Positions 1-11,610 are shown, counted from the first letter of the stretch. The stretch is 64,000 nt of DNA from Tricholomella constricta (GCA_013368375.1 JAACJP010000004.1:1860001-1924000); one strand, 5' to 3'. The notes: a model not told the origin generated them from the letters alone. A program made the numbers and translations.

Positions 1-1374
1 ATCTTGCCGTCCAGGAGCACGTTCTTCGCCGTCGCTCTATCCAGGAAGTCCCTCCCCGCTTCCTCCAGCCCGTAGAGAACGGTGGCGTCCGTCTCCTTAT
101 CCTCGAAAACATCTCCCAGGAGGCCGTCGCTGCCTTTAGAACCCTTGGCTTCCATGTCGACCACTATACCACTGCCATGTCAGAGGACGAGCTCGTCGAA
201 AAGATTCCCTCTTACCATGCCATTGGCATCCGCAGCAAAACAAAAATCACACGTCGCGTTATCAGGGCAGCGCCCAAGGTCTGTCTGTCATTGCTTATCA
301 CCATTTTCATGTCCTCACACCCCTTTGTCACAGCTCCTAGCTATAGGATGCTTCTGCATCGGCACCAATCAAGTCGACCTCAAGGCTGCCGCCGCTGCCG
401 GTATCCCCGTCTTCAACTCTCCCTTTTCCAATTCCCGCTCCGTCGCTGAGCTCGTCATGTCCGAGCTCATCGCCCTCTCCCGCCAGCTTGTCGAGCGCTC
501 AATTGAGCTTCGCAACGGCATCTGGAACAAGAAATCCAAGGGTTGCTGGGAAATTCGCGGAAAGACTCTGGGTATCGTCGGCTATGGCCACATTGGTTCT
601 CAGCTCTCCGTCCTCGCAGAATCCTTCGGAATGCGCGTTCTCTTCCACGATGTCATCAACATCATGCCCCTTGGCTCTGCACGCCAAGTGCCCACTCTCT
701 CCGCCCTCCTCTCAGAGGCCGACTTTGTCACTCTCCATGTTCCTGAGCTTCCAGAAACCACAAACCTCATTTCCGCCCAACAACTCCGTGAGATGAAAGC
801 CGGTTCTTATTTGATCAACAACGCCCGAGGAAAGGTCGTGGATATCCCTGCCCTCGTGGATGCCCTTAAATCCGGCCACCTTGCCGGCGCCGCCATCGAC
901 GTTTTTCCCCAAGAACCCGGCTCAAATGGTCCCGGTTTCAATGACCAGCTCAACCCATGGGCTACCGAGCTCAGGAATCTCAACAACGTCATCCTCACCC
1001 CTCATATCGGTGGTTCCACCGAGGAAGCACAGCGCATGATTGGAGACGAGGTCGCACAGGCTCTCTCGAGCTACCTCGGGTACGGTTCCACTCTCGGCGC
1101 CGTCAACTTCCCCGAAGTCGACCTCCGCGCCATCACCGCCGAACAAGGCACACAAATACGTATCTGCCACGTCCATAAAAACCAGCCTGGTGTCCTACGA
1201 CAGATCAACGAGGCCCTCTCCCCCTACAATGTCGAAAAGCAGTACTCCGACTCCAAGGGCGATATCGCCTACCTCATGGCTGACATTGCCGACGTTAGCA
1301 GAGCAGATGTCAACAAGCTCCAGGAACTCATCGACTCGACGGATGCCAACATCCTCACCCGATTCCTCGTTTGA
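1..1374 (+). CDS. SER33: D-3-phosphoglycerate dehydrogenase, 5' end outside window
   Basis: Catalyses the first step of serine biosynthesis, NAD-dependent oxidation of 3-phosphoglycerate in the cytosol. Two exons are visible: codons in frame from position 3 to 278, a 55-nt GT-AG intron (279-333), then 334-1374. The second exon opens with the family signature IGCFCIGTNQVDL. The nucleotide-binding motif GIVGYGHIGSQ, the catalytic arginine in NNARGKVVD and the histidine in LTPHIGGSTEEAQ are all present. A C-terminal ACT-type regulatory domain starts near HVHKNQPGVLRQIN, consistent with serine feedback control in this family. The true start lies upstream of the window; an apparent ATG at 82 is in the wrong frame for exon 1. 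It converges on RAD51 with a gap of about 190 bp. Confidence 0.95.
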
Positions 1375-1568
1375 GCGGAATGGACTCAGGAAGTGTCGTC
1401 AACCGCACGTACCATTGCTATCTCATTACTGCTCTGTACCATTCAACTGGACTTTTCGCATATTACATAGATATTAGCGCCGCATGGTGTTGTAGAAGGA
1501 TTTATGTACTATCAATTTATTTGTTCACACCTAACCATCCGCAAGGCATAGCATAGAGCAAATCCCCC

Positions 1569-2859
1569 CTAGACTTCCTCCTCAGGGTCGCCAATACCGC
1601 TGGCAAGGATCGCAAACTGGGTTTCCATCTCTGGAAGGCACGGAGAATCGTAAATCTTGCAAGAACGTGTATTACCGCGTGACTTCTTGAGCTGGAGCCT
1701 ATACATGGCGTCAGTATATGCAATCTCTGCCAAGAGATTCGACGAGTAACCTTGTGGTCGACGCATGGGCCATGATGTTTCCGCCAATGGGCTTCTTCTC
1801 ATTGCTTGCATATGGGCCAGCCGCAGCATCGGGATTAGACATGACCTGGTTCGTGACGACGACGGCGATACCGAACTGCACGGCTGTTATTTGAATACGC
1901 AAGAAGAAGAGAGGGTGTAGAGCTTGCCTCGTCAGCCAGGCGTTGAAGGGTTCGGAGGAATTTACCCAGGTGGTTTTGACGGGAAGAAAGTTCTCCTCGG
2001 CCGCTGAAATCCGTGCGGTATAACGCAGTGCAGGAATCGACAATAAGGAGACAAAATCTACAAGGAGACTAATGAGCATGTCATCCGTGGTTCTTATCTT
2101 GCAATTGTTGACCTTGATTCGGACATTAACGCGCTGGCACTCGTCAGCAACGCGTTCTGATGATCTGCATTGTAGGCCCTCGCATATGCAACGTTATCCA
2201 GCACCTCTTCTCCATTCAGCCCAAACCTCTCAGCCACTGCGAGGAGGCGGACAGGGCGGAACGTTCCTTCAGTGTCGATATACAGACACTTGCCCTCGCC
2301 GCCTCCCATACTCACCGGAAGCTGGCAGGTGACGGCAAGAGTGTGGCAGATTTGGGATTTTCCCGTCCTGAATTCACCGAATAGCTCGGTAATAGCGCCC
2401 GTCTCGATGCCGCCTGATAAGAAGGTTGGTGCATACACCGAGTCACGGTACACTGGACCCACCTCCAAGGAGCGCATCGAGTTGTTTCGAGCCGGTAGTT
2501 ATATGTACGAGTTCAGACCTGCGTGCGTGCACCTCGGTGGCGCTCTGAAATCCGAGGGGGACAATCTTCTGGGCTATGGAAATAGGTAGGTCAAAATGCT
2601 CCGATAAGGGAGCGAGCAGCTATGACTGACCTTCAGCTAGGATCTTGTCGGCCTTCTGATCTGAAATACCCTTGATTGTGACCAAATGTTTCTTGGGTGT
2701 AAAGGCGACTGCTTCAACAGTGTTCAAGCCAGCCTCGGCAAGCTTCTTGATGTCGTTGGGGTGGATGCCGGCTTCCTGGAGCTTGTTGACGAGAAGGGGT
2801 CCAGTGAACGCGTACTCATCGTTGGCTTCGTCCTCGGGGGCTTGAGAGGCTTGAGACAT
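1569..2859 (-). CDS. RAD51: RAD51 recombinase
   Basis: Eukaryotic RecA-type recombinase that forms nucleoprotein filaments for homologous recombination. Six exons join in phase (2859-2631, 2573-2463, 2413-2113, 2057-1928, 1875-1751, 1698-1569) to a 341-residue protein, the usual RAD51 length. The N-terminal helix-hairpin-helix domain ([19 protein letters not shown]) is followed by Walker [10 protein letters not shown], the IDTEGTFRP motif, Walker [13 protein letters not shown], the [12 protein letters not shown] loop and the C-terminal [10 protein letters not shown] motif. The N-terminal domain and lack of DMC1-specific features favour RAD51. The fourth intron (1927-1876) begins with GC instead of GT: the frame only connects LADE to FGIAVVV if gcaagc is the donor. 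Confidence 0.96.
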
Positions 2860-3054
2860 TGGAGTGGTTGCTGACCGGGATGACTCCCACGCGGCCCCAT
2901 CGTGTCAATTGAACGCGAAACGCGTTGTATCACGTGCTCGCGTGTTTCCCTCCTAACAATCCGCTGGATCTGCACTGCCGCCAAAGCGCAAAGATGAAGT
3001 TCCCTTTCCAATTATCATTTCCAGCGTATCTTCGCGTTGGAGGCAAATCGCTGG

Positions 3055-4179
3055 ACTATTATTTACAGCCGAAATAAGCATCAGAACTTCCTCTTATTTT
3101 TCGAGAGGTCCGGATCGCTTCCTCTTGATCTCGCCATTCGCTTGCACCGGCCTAGTGCAAGTAGGAATATGATCATATACACACAATTAATAGATGCCAT
3201 CAGCGTGAACACCTCCCGCCTTTGCCGTATCTCGTTACACGGTGGCGACTTTCACGACGCTCGGGTATTCATGCAATCCTTCGACAAACTCGCCTTCCTA
3301 CTGTCGAAGTTCAGACGACGTTTCATTGCTCATTACCCTGGGCTCACCCTCCTCTACTCAGTCAGCCCTGCAATCCTTGAACTTCCCTGCATGCCTGGGA
3401 TGTGCCCCGTTGGGCCCTAACCTGACACATCTCGAACTTCAGGGACTTGGGAGTGATTCGAGGGAATTTCGAGCTGTCTTCAAGGCGTCGCCTCGTCTAC
3501 AGACCCTCGTCCTTCGCAGTTTGCAGAACCCTCGCGAGGCGGTAGATCTTTCGCCTTTCGAAGTGCCATCTCTCCGCACGCTGGCCATCACGTTTACCGA
3601 AAATCACACATCTGGTCGTGCCTGTAGGTGTCCCCTCTTTTCCCTCTTGACGCCCAACCTCGAACGCCTGGAGATATCCCATAAGAGGTCTCTCCAGACT
3701 GTACGCCTAGCGGAGCATTTCCATTTGTACCCCATACTCCGCATGCTTAATCCACAAGGACTACGATTAACGGCAACCGATGGCCTCCTTGTGCAAGGAT
3801 GGACCATAGCCTTGACCCAAACCCTCACGTCCCCACTCCCTGGTGGAAACTGTCCTCCATTTCCCTTTTCAATGCACAAATTGGTGTTTCGGAGATGGTC
3901 GAAGCTCTGCAAGAGTATTACGGACATTCACACCTGCGTTTCAGACTATACGTTCCGCCATGGAATCGTCAAACTTCGCCCCAAATGCTCTCCCAGCTCT
4001 CTGTGCGTGCAGCGGTGGAAAGCCTTAAATTTGAACTAGTCATCGTTATCTGTCCCCCAACGAATATGATGTCAGGTCAGATGGTGATGAAGATAATCAT
4101 CTTCCTATTAATGATGGGCGGGATGAGGTTGAGCGTGATGAAAATGACTAGTCCTTCGCTCGTTGAATGCGACTTTTGA
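3055..4179 (+). pseudogene. Degenerate F-box/LRR-like gene
   Basis: Resembles the large agaricomycete family of F-box/leucine-rich-repeat proteins, recognisable from ERSGSLPLDLAIRL, NTSRLCRISLHGGDF, LGPNLTHLELQGLGSDSREF and NLERLEISHKRSL. The similarity is spread over different reading frames. Frame 1 carries the segment to about 3290, frame 2 carries about 3360-3800, and frame 1 resumes at about 3800-4030 (LQEYYGHSHLRFRLYVPPW). No sensible intron reconciles the first switch, and an F-box-bearing N terminus is not visible. I infer a decayed copy with at least two frameshifts; sequencing error or unrecognised introns remain possible. Confidence 0.5.
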
Positions 4180-4214
4180 AATGCGTTGTATGTATGTACG
4201 AGTATTAGATATAA

Positions 4215-5133
4215 TTAGTTACCGATGGGAACAGGAGATACGGGCACATCCTTCCTGTATGTCCGTTCCAAATATTCCACTGCCTTCACGTCCAGCACCA
4301 CCCGCGGCCACTTGATGAGCTCATACACATTGAGCTTATCAGTCGTGATCAGTTTGACCTTTTCGATGTTCCCTATGGCTCGTTCCAAAGTGGCGGGTGG
4401 CTTCGGTTCACCGGTAACAAAGAGCGTCTTCCTCATACCGAGCTGGTCGATCTTCTGCGCGAGGTGCTTGGTCTTGCCATGTGGCCAGCTCAATTGCGAT
4501 ACGATGCCGAGTTTTCGCTCCTGGACCTTGGCGCTCAGCGCAACTCGCATGCCCATTTCGATGACCTTTCGGGGCAATTTGGTGCTAAAGTCGCGTGGTT
4601 TTGGGCCAAACGCGACACCACCGCCGACTAGCATAGGACTCTGCGCGTCCCCCAAACGAGCCCTTCCGCTGCCTTTTTGCCTGCGAATCTTGATGCCGGA
4701 ACCCCGCACCTCTCCGCGAGTCTTGGTGCTCGCGGAACCTTGGCGCAGCGAATCAAGATGGTGAATGACGCACAGGTGGAGAATGTCACGACGTAAAGGG
4801 TGATTGAAGACTGTGGGATCCAGGGCGGCGACGTTTCTGTCCGCAATGCTTGTTTTGCCCTTGAGGGGATGTGAGAGGGCTAAAAACACGGGTTCGAGAA
4901 TGGGTTCGACTGGTAGGGTTTTAGTAAAGGCTAATGAGATAGCGAGAGGACCAGCCGCACCTCGTTTGGAAGGAGGGGGATGGGACATTGCATTATTCCG
5001 TGATCTAGGTGCGAGCCGAGCCATCGTGCGAGCGCCATGGGACGACTGAAAGTATGAATTAGGGCTTGTTAAGTAGGCATGGCGGTAAACATACGCTCGT
5101 TGCGGACGCGCGCGAGATGGTTGATTGAAGCAT
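4215..5133 (-). CDS. YML6: Mitochondrial large-subunit ribosomal protein uL4m
   Basis: Structural component of the mitochondrial 54S/large ribosomal subunit. The uL4 core is clear: HPLRRDILHLCVIHH, the extended loop TRGEVRGSGIKIRRQKGSG followed by RARLGDAQSP, and the downstream KLPRKVIEMGMRVALS segment. The chosen start at 5133 gives a 13-codon first exon (MLQSTISRASATS), a 49-nt intron (5094-5046) and continuation as SSHGARTMARLAPRSRN. This gives a basic, Ser/Arg-rich N terminus that fits a mitochondrial presequence; an internal Met start would lack it. It is divergent from the cytosolic ribosomal protein gene uS9, with starts about 280 bp apart. Confidence 0.92.
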
Positions 5134-5201
5134 TGGCTGTGCACCGCTGGCAGCCGAGAGGCTTGTGTTCGCTGGCAGATGGAGGTGAGAAAGAAAACAA
5201 C

Positions 5202-5321
5202 GCTTAGTCAGCACAAATCCGGCTGACTCCGCAAAGAACTGGGCAGGTGGTCTCAAGCCACCAGAGTTGATCTTGAATATTATCCGCGCCGGCCTCGACG
5301 ACTTCAAGAACAAGGTCTGAC
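5202..5321 (+). other. Orphan exon-like open reading frame of unknown origin
   Basis: A short plus-strand open stretch ends ELILNIIRAGLDDFKNKV-stop (TGA at 5319-5321) and is preceded by a plausible acceptor (cgcttag at about 5202). Its codons strongly favour C/G third positions (GAC GAC TTC AAG AAC AAG GTC), like highly expressed fungal genes. No upstream plus-strand exon or start was found before the divergent uL4m gene at 5133. It could be the last exon of a small gene with tiny exons, a captured exon copy, or chance. I do not recognise the peptide. Confidence 0.2.
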
Positions 5322-5411
5322 CGTCTGCTGTGGCTGTCTTCACCGTCGTACTCATTTATTGTCGTTCGTGTAGACATCTTCGCCGCAAACCCGCCGGCTC
5401 AACCACTCAAA

Positions 5412-5834
5412 ATGGCTACATCTGCAAAGGCCGTTCAAACCTTCGGCAAAAAGAAGGCATGTCGATGGCCATTCCTTGCAGGATCTACATATTTACAAGG
5501 ACCCCTGCGTTTGTAGACTGCAACTGCCGTCGCCCACGCCAAGGAGGGCCGTGGTCTCATCCGTATCAACGGTTCACCCATCAACCTCGTCCAGCCCGAG
5601 ATCCTGCGTCTGAAGGTCTACGAACCCATCCTTGTCGCCGGAGAGGACTCTTTCTCCCCCCTTGATATCCGTGTCCGTGTAAAGGGAGGAGGACACACAT
5701 CGCAGGTGTATGCCATCCGACAGGCCATCTCCAAGGCCCTTATTGCATACTACTCCAAGTACATTGACGCGTACAGCGCACTGGAGCTGAAGAAAAAACT
5801 GGTGGCCTATGACCGTACCCTGTTGATTGCGGAT

Positions 5835-5868
<34 letters not shown>

Positions 5869-5967
5869 ATGGTGCTCGTGCTCGCAGACAAAAGAGGTGC
5901 GGATTCCGCCTCCTTGCGATCTGCTGTTGGCCTCTAACGTCATCTCTCCTTCCTCAGTTACCGTTAA
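5412..5967 (+). CDS. RPS16: 40S ribosomal protein uS9 (S16)
   Basis: Cytosolic small-subunit protein whose C-terminal tail reaches the decoding centre. Three exons (5412-5456, 5517-5896, 5958-5967) encode 144 residues, the family length. Exon 1 gives [15 protein letters not shown], exon 2 starts [14 protein letters not shown] and contains [20 protein letters not shown] and [12 protein letters not shown], and a 10-nt coding exon completes the universal C terminus QKSYR. The first intron (5457-5516) starts gcatgt, a GC-AG intron; no GT donor preserves FGKKK-TATAV. Confidence 0.96.
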
Positions 5968-6317
5968 ATACATTTTTGTACCGTACTCTATTTGCATCTC
6001 CTTCATGTCCACCTTGCCTGCTACATCCCATGAACTATGCAAATTATCACCTTGATGAGGATTGTGAAGCTCTTCACTGAGGTCTATTATCGTATTCTCT
6101 TGTGGCTCCAACAAGCCTCTAGTAGGTATCGTACGTTCCTAGAAGGCTCAGCCTTTTGTCGTCGAGAGCCGTCCTACATTGATCACGTGGCGCAATATTG
6201 TTGGAGGCGCTGAATCAAGTTTCAATTGACGCAACTTTTACGCTACACTTCAACTACTGACGCCACTGGTCTCTGGGCTGAACGAGCAACCGTAACAACT
6301 CGCTATCTGGCCTTCTA

Positions 6318-8887
6318 ATGGCGGGCCCTTCACTCTCGCAGCCTTCAGAAGATATTCCACAAATATTTTGCAAGGCCGACGGATCGCAATGGAGTGTCTT
6401 TGTCGAGGCGGGTGGTATCATTGGCCGTCCCAAGCTAATACGAGCCTTAAAGGTACGTGTCACTCCGTGAATCCTGGTAAATCTACACCTTAATTCTCTT
6501 CATCAGAAAGCTGGTGCTATCGTCTGTTCCGATCCAAAGGCAGCGCAGGTTATTCTTGTCGACTCCAGTTCACCCCAGGGGAAGCTGTTCATTCGTGACT
6601 GGGGCAAAGATGCCAACAAGGCTGTTCTGGAGTACTCTTGGGCGAATAGATCCATTGCTGTCGGGAGAATTCTGGATCGCGATGAACAGTGGGGAGGGTT
6701 CCTCGCCGTCGATGATGGACTCCCTATTGTGAAGGATGAAGCGGAACACAAGTCAGTTGGAATGCCCTCGAATGCATTTCGTCTACTGAGTTTACATAAG
6801 AAGTCCTCTTCCAACTCCCCGGATAACACCTGTTGAGGTTTCCACGTTTGAGCGGAAGAATTCTATACCGCAGTCCCGGATGTCAATCGATGTACCTTCA
6901 GAAATTTCGCAACCCACGCCGCAACCGTTCCAGAATGGCGTGGCATACTCTTCCGATCCGAATGTTCCTCTTCCAAGCCAGCAGCTACAACCACAGCTTC
7001 CACCGCATGTCCTCGCTACTCTAATGGCCCAGTCGCAAGCTATGGCTCAGTCATTCCCTCAGTCACAATTCACAAATATGATACCTAATTTCCAATTTCC
7101 AGCTGGTAGCGACAACCTCCCTCAAGCCATGATGAACGTCATGAACCCGTCATACTACGCATTTATGCATCAAGGCATGATGCCTTGGAATGCGACCGCA
7201 GGGCAAAATTTTGGGGCATCCTTTCTCAATCCCCAGATGAACTCCATGAATCCCGGTCAAATTCCCCAAGATCCTGTGAATGTGAACACAGGTTACACAC
7301 CAAATTCCTCCTCTATGCCGACCCATGGCTCGATAGAATCGCCGCAGTCGCCATCTGGAATTCCTCCGTCACTTCGTCGAAAATCTCCTGTGCTGTCTAG
7401 ATCCACACCTTCTTCATACACTTCTAGTGGGCAGATGAGATCGGCTTCACCTGCCAATTATTTCGCTTCCATGTCCTCTTACACCTCGACTCAGTCGACG
7501 CCCGGTTCAGTGCCCCCACTGTTAAGCACATTATTTAGGTCCAAAACAGGACGCGAACTGTCGTTTTTTGTCCAGGTGGATCTCAACAACCGATCGAAGG
7601 TGGTCTCTGCTATCAAGGTGTGTTATAAGGAACCTTGCAATCAGGCGTTCGCTCAACTTGCTTTGCCCAGAAAAACGGAGGTAAAATTGTTACCAGCAAT
7701 ATGACTGCAGACTATGCCATCCTCTATTCTCGATCAAAGACTTTCGAACACCTCCTCGAGTCGACTTTGACAGCTGGGAGGCCAGCTGTCAGTGCATCAT
7801 TTGTTTACGATTCTGTTGAGCAGAACAAGATCTTGGATCCGTCACCTTATGAATTCGACCCACCCAAGCCAAGTATGCGTGGCAAACGGAAAAGAGGGAA
7901 GTCCGAAGACGACGACGACGATGAGTTTCCCAAGGACATAGCCGAAAGGAAGCGGTTGGAAAGGAACCGCCGTCAAACCGAAAGACGACACGCGCTTAGA
8001 CTGAAGGAGGAAACCTCTCCCGTCAAGAAAGCGAAAATTTCGTTCGAAGAAACGTCGAGGCCTTGTTCTGAAGTGCAGGACTCCTTGCTACAGCGCTCCC
8101 AGAGTGTACTCGATGAACCCTCACGACCTCGTTCTCCAACACCACCTGCTGAGCACACGAGAATTCGTCGGGGCAGCAGCGATGGGTTCATGTATTCAGA
8201 CCACGAAGTGGATTATTGCAGGCGCTATGTTAAGGTACTTCTCGAACGCGACCACAGGATCTCTAATAGTGCTATCGCCCAAGCTCTCTCAAAAAAGGTG
8301 AGTACTCAATTTTTGTGATGTATCACTGATGTTGAATGATGCATGTAGATGGACAATCACAGCCTTGGGTCTTGGAAAACATTTCTTACTGCCAAGAAAT
8401 TTGGGACTGAATATGAGGAGTTGAGGAAGAGAGCAAGCATTGCTTATCGGAAGGTACAAAGCAATCGAGAAGCCAGCCAGCCTCAAGAGAAAGTGGAGGC
8501 AGGTCCCTCAGGGACGAGAAATAGTCCTCCGCGAAACCTCAAGCCCGAGCCCCCATCTGTGCCCGAAGTTTCAAAGGAGAACCTTCTGGAGAGAGAGGTT
8601 GAAATTGTTGCTCAATTCTTTGCCACAGGTGGCGGTCAGGAAAATGCAGAAGAGGAAAATGCAGACGAGGAAAATGCAGACGAGGACATCGATAAAGTCT
8701 GGAGTCGCTTAACCGGGCAGGTGAGTATTATTCAAAGGTATCTGGAATCTTGCCCAAAACATCAACATAGGTCCAATGCCAATCCGCCATCAGTTGGGAG
8801 GAGTTCTACAGCGAATATCACGAGGCGGTCGGGAAGCGTTATAATGAGCTAACGGATATACCGACAGCAGAGGCCACCTCTGCATGA
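6318..8887 (+). CDS. Two-BRCT, Myb-like domain protein (RAP1-like telomere/chromatin protein)
   Basis: Six exons (6318-6452, 6507-6751, 6801-7617, 7671-8297, 8349-8720, 8771-8887) join in phase to about 770 residues. An N-terminal BRCT-like domain runs from [18 protein letters not shown] through AQVILVDS to the aromatic [15 protein letters not shown] long Pro/Gln/Met/Ser-rich disordered linker follows. A second BRCT-like module is centred on [20 protein letters not shown] and [14 protein letters not shown]. After a basic segment come two helical SANT/Myb-like units, [18 protein letters not shown] through [11 protein letters not shown], and a C-terminal [20 protein letters not shown]. The combination of BRCT, HSxxSW-type Myb and second helical unit recalls RAP1 of shelterin, but the extra BRCT is not standard and no RCT domain was recognised. 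Function is inferred. Confidence 0.7.
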
Positions 8888-9009
8888 TCCAGCAGTGTTA
8901 CTGTATTGCATGTTGTATGAAGGCTGTTTCTTGCTCATTCACCAGGCCGTTTGCTGCACAAAGTTGTGAAATCCACGGTTTGGCTAAACTCGATATACAA
9001 CCATGGCAT

Positions 9010-9581
9010 TCATTCTGCGACTGCCTCCAGAAGTGGTTTTGGTGGTTGCTTGAAAAACCTTTTTCGCCTCTCCTCTTGCGTTTCTCCCTTCTCGCCAGTC
9101 AGTTCACCGGAGTAGTCGAATGTTCCCATCGCAGCACCGAGAACCACACAAGAACCGACCGCCATCGGTATTGAGCGGGCTGAAACGAACTAAGATCAGA
9201 AGGAATGTTAGCTGTGGGACAGGACACACCTCTTATGCCCGCCAAAAACCCAGCAGCACAAGCGCCAACGGCGCCATTCACTGCATCATCTTTGCGGCGC
9301 TGATTGGCGACAACCGCCTCAGTGAGGGCGAATGTGGCACCCATAGCGGCTAGAACAGCATATGAGCAGAAAAGCTTTGCTTGGGGAGTCGGGGACTGAC
9401 CAAAAAAGCCGATTGTGCCTCCAGTTCGTGTCACGAAGCCCATAGCTCCGTGAGAATGGTTACCAAGAGCATTCTGGATGGCGCTGACGAAGGCGCCAAC
9501 AGCACCAGCCTGGAGACCCACGACGGAGGCGTACTGGAGGGAGGGCTTGGGGTCGTACGCTGGTGAGGGCGAATCGGACAT
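9010..9581 (-). CDS. NDUFA11: Mitochondrial complex I subunit B14.7 (NDUFA11 / NUO-21.3 type)
   Basis: Accessory membrane-arm subunit of NADH:ubiquinone oxidoreductase in the mitochondrial inner membrane, related to the Tim17/22/23 fold. Three exons (9581-9401, 9349-9230, 9179-9010) give 156 residues. The Gly/Ala-rich membrane segments GLQAGAVGAFVSAIQNAL, AMGATFALTEAVVANQR and DAVNGAVGACAAGFLAGIR are visible. The last spliced segment reads IPMAVGSCVVLGAAMGTFDY and ends in a soluble tail (KRFFKQPPKPLLEAVAE). Intron positions are fixed by the need to restore GTIGFF-AAMGATF and AGIR-ARSIPMA. It converges on the BRCT/Myb gene, with stop codons 122 bp apart. Confidence 0.87.
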
Positions 9582-9665
9582 GGTAGTGTTTTCTGTTCAA
9601 GGGAAGCGCAATGTCCCGATGTGTAGTGCCAATTGCCTTTTTTAGAAACCACTGTAACGCTTGCC

Positions 9666-11610
9666 ATGTCCCAACCAGACTTGCCCTGGTACAAGGACCG
9701 CACCTCCTCTCCCCCCTTCTCGCTCGCAAAGAAAATATATGTCTGTACTCCTCTTTCCCTGCCATCGCCCTACCTTCTCATTGCGTTCTCCAGTCCAATC
9801 GTTCAGCTGCTCCGCCCTTTCGAACTCTTGCTTTCTTTCCATGGACCTACCAGTCCTTGCACACCCTCTGGAATGGTCATTCTGACGTCTCCCAGGCTGA
9901 CTGGAACGCCATGGTCGATGCTTTTTCGGATGCCATAGCTGTCGGAGGCAGCCGCAAAATGTATGTGTTCTACACCCAGCAGCCCAGAAATCCAGTCTGC
10001 TACAAAGTACCTACCGTACGTCTCCTGCTTCTCCCTTCTACAGCGTAAAAGACGCGCCCTCCTGTTAGAGCGAAAAAGACCTGAAATCTATTCCTACCGA
10101 TTCTATAAATGTTGCATGGGCCCTAAACCCACTGACCCCGCTTGAACCACTCGTGCTCTTCTCGCATCTAAGTCTTTTGTACATCTACAACGTCAAAAGG
10201 GAGGCTCTCGCAGGCTACCTTCGTGGCCACGGCGGTGTAAGCCTCCCACCATTTTCCTGGTCGCGCTTATCAACAACCAGTATCAGGCTATAACGTCGAT
10301 CGCCGTTCATCCCGCAAACACAAATCTGTTCTGCACGACCTCGAGGGACTACTCAACCCGAATATACGATCTGAAGCTTTCTCCGCAACAAGTCCCCATG
10401 AATCCCTGTTGGCCGCCAGGCACAGGCAACAGTCATGCAGGTGCTGCCCATGGTTTGCATATGACTGAGGACGAGGGTAAGGGAATCGGTCGCTGCATCA
10501 TCGTCCTGATGGGAGGGCGTTCTGGAGGTCATCAGGCCGCTGTACTTGGGGCGGTAAGTTCTACTACGAACCCCGCCCATGCACATCTCGACTCACCGAT
10601 CGTACGAAGGCTTTCCACGCAGATTTTCCATTAATCGCAACGTGCGGCGTAAGTACGCTTCAGATTTGATCCATGCGCCTTGTCGACGAAAATCATAGCT
10701 CGACAGACTGGTCAAAATATGGCATGTCCCCCGCGCCTTTACGGACATGCTTGTTCGTGAAGACAAACCTCTGTTCAGTAGTAGCAGAATTCACAAAGCT
10801 CGAGTATTATCCGTAACATGGTGCGATTTTCATCCCGTCGCTTGCAGTTGCCATTCGCTTGATTACTTGACGGCTTTGCAGGTTACAGCCAGATCTTCTG
10901 CTAACCCACAGTGCGCCAGCAGTAATGAAAGAGCATCTAGACAATCCAGATATAAAGACGACGTTCCTTGAAGCTGGTCAGCTTATTGTTTGGCGGTGGC
11001 TAGGTTTAAGCCGCTTCTTTCCAGCAGGCAGAGAAGATGTCCGCCAGGATATCCTACGGGGTTGCGCTTCAGTACGTTGGCTTCATTTGCAACATACTTC
11101 TCACCTGACCCAGTTTTCAGGATTATCAAGAGAGCAGTAAGTTGCCGTCCAGATGGTCGATTCCAAACTTGAACCTCTGTAGATTCCTTCAAAGTAATAT
11201 CCGCAGTCTCCTTTCCAGAGGTTCAAACGCAATTTGAAGTCCCCATGCTACACGTGTTTCAATCGCCGAGCCATGATCCCTTCGTCCTCTTCACTTATCC
11301 GAAATCCAACGTCATCAAGATGTTCAATGTGATCCACCTTCAGCCTCGTAAACCACCGCCTTTTCCTTTCGACGAAGCTAATCTAGATCTGGTGGAGAGT
11401 GCGGAGAGGATGCATCTTGGAGGTCCATCAAGAAACATTCCGCCGGAGATCGAGGGAAGGGAGATAAATATGGCGTCCAGCACCGCTGAAGCTGACGGGG
11501 AATCCGACAGGCTGATGGCGTGTGCTATGGGAATGAATGGGACAACCATCGTTGGCGTCGGCGTGAAAGGAACCATATGGATCTGGAAAGCTCAACGTTT
11601 GGCTCTCTAG
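9666..11610 (+). CDS. EED: EED/ESC-like WD40 protein, probable Polycomb PRC2 subunit
   Basis: Nine exons join in phase (9666-9740, 9794-10015, 10069-10236, 10287-10553, 10610-10648, 10699-10820, 10882-11071, 11121-11136, 11183-11610) to about 508 residues. WD-repeat blades are recognisable: AITSIAVHPANTNLFCTTSR followed by DYSTRIYDL, AAFHADFPLIATCGLDRL followed by VKIWHV, IHKARVLSVTW, and the final IVGVGVKGTIWIWK. The IATCGxDRLVKIW stretch and the FHPxxxLIATCG spacing resemble EED, which binds trimethyl-lysine and stimulates the H3K27 methyltransferase in PRC2. Exon 8 is only 16 nt and is needed to connect DYQES to NSFKVISAVSFPEV. Other WD40 families cannot be excluded without a profile search. 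No EZH2 or SUZ12 gene lies in the window. Confidence 0.72.

Noticed and set aside
5059..5355. Minus-strand frame starting MSTTVKTATADGQ upstream of uL4m
   Set aside because: It runs into the uL4m first exon, but the family-like start is MLQSTISRASATS; the upstream part looks like the antisense of the orphan plus-strand frame.
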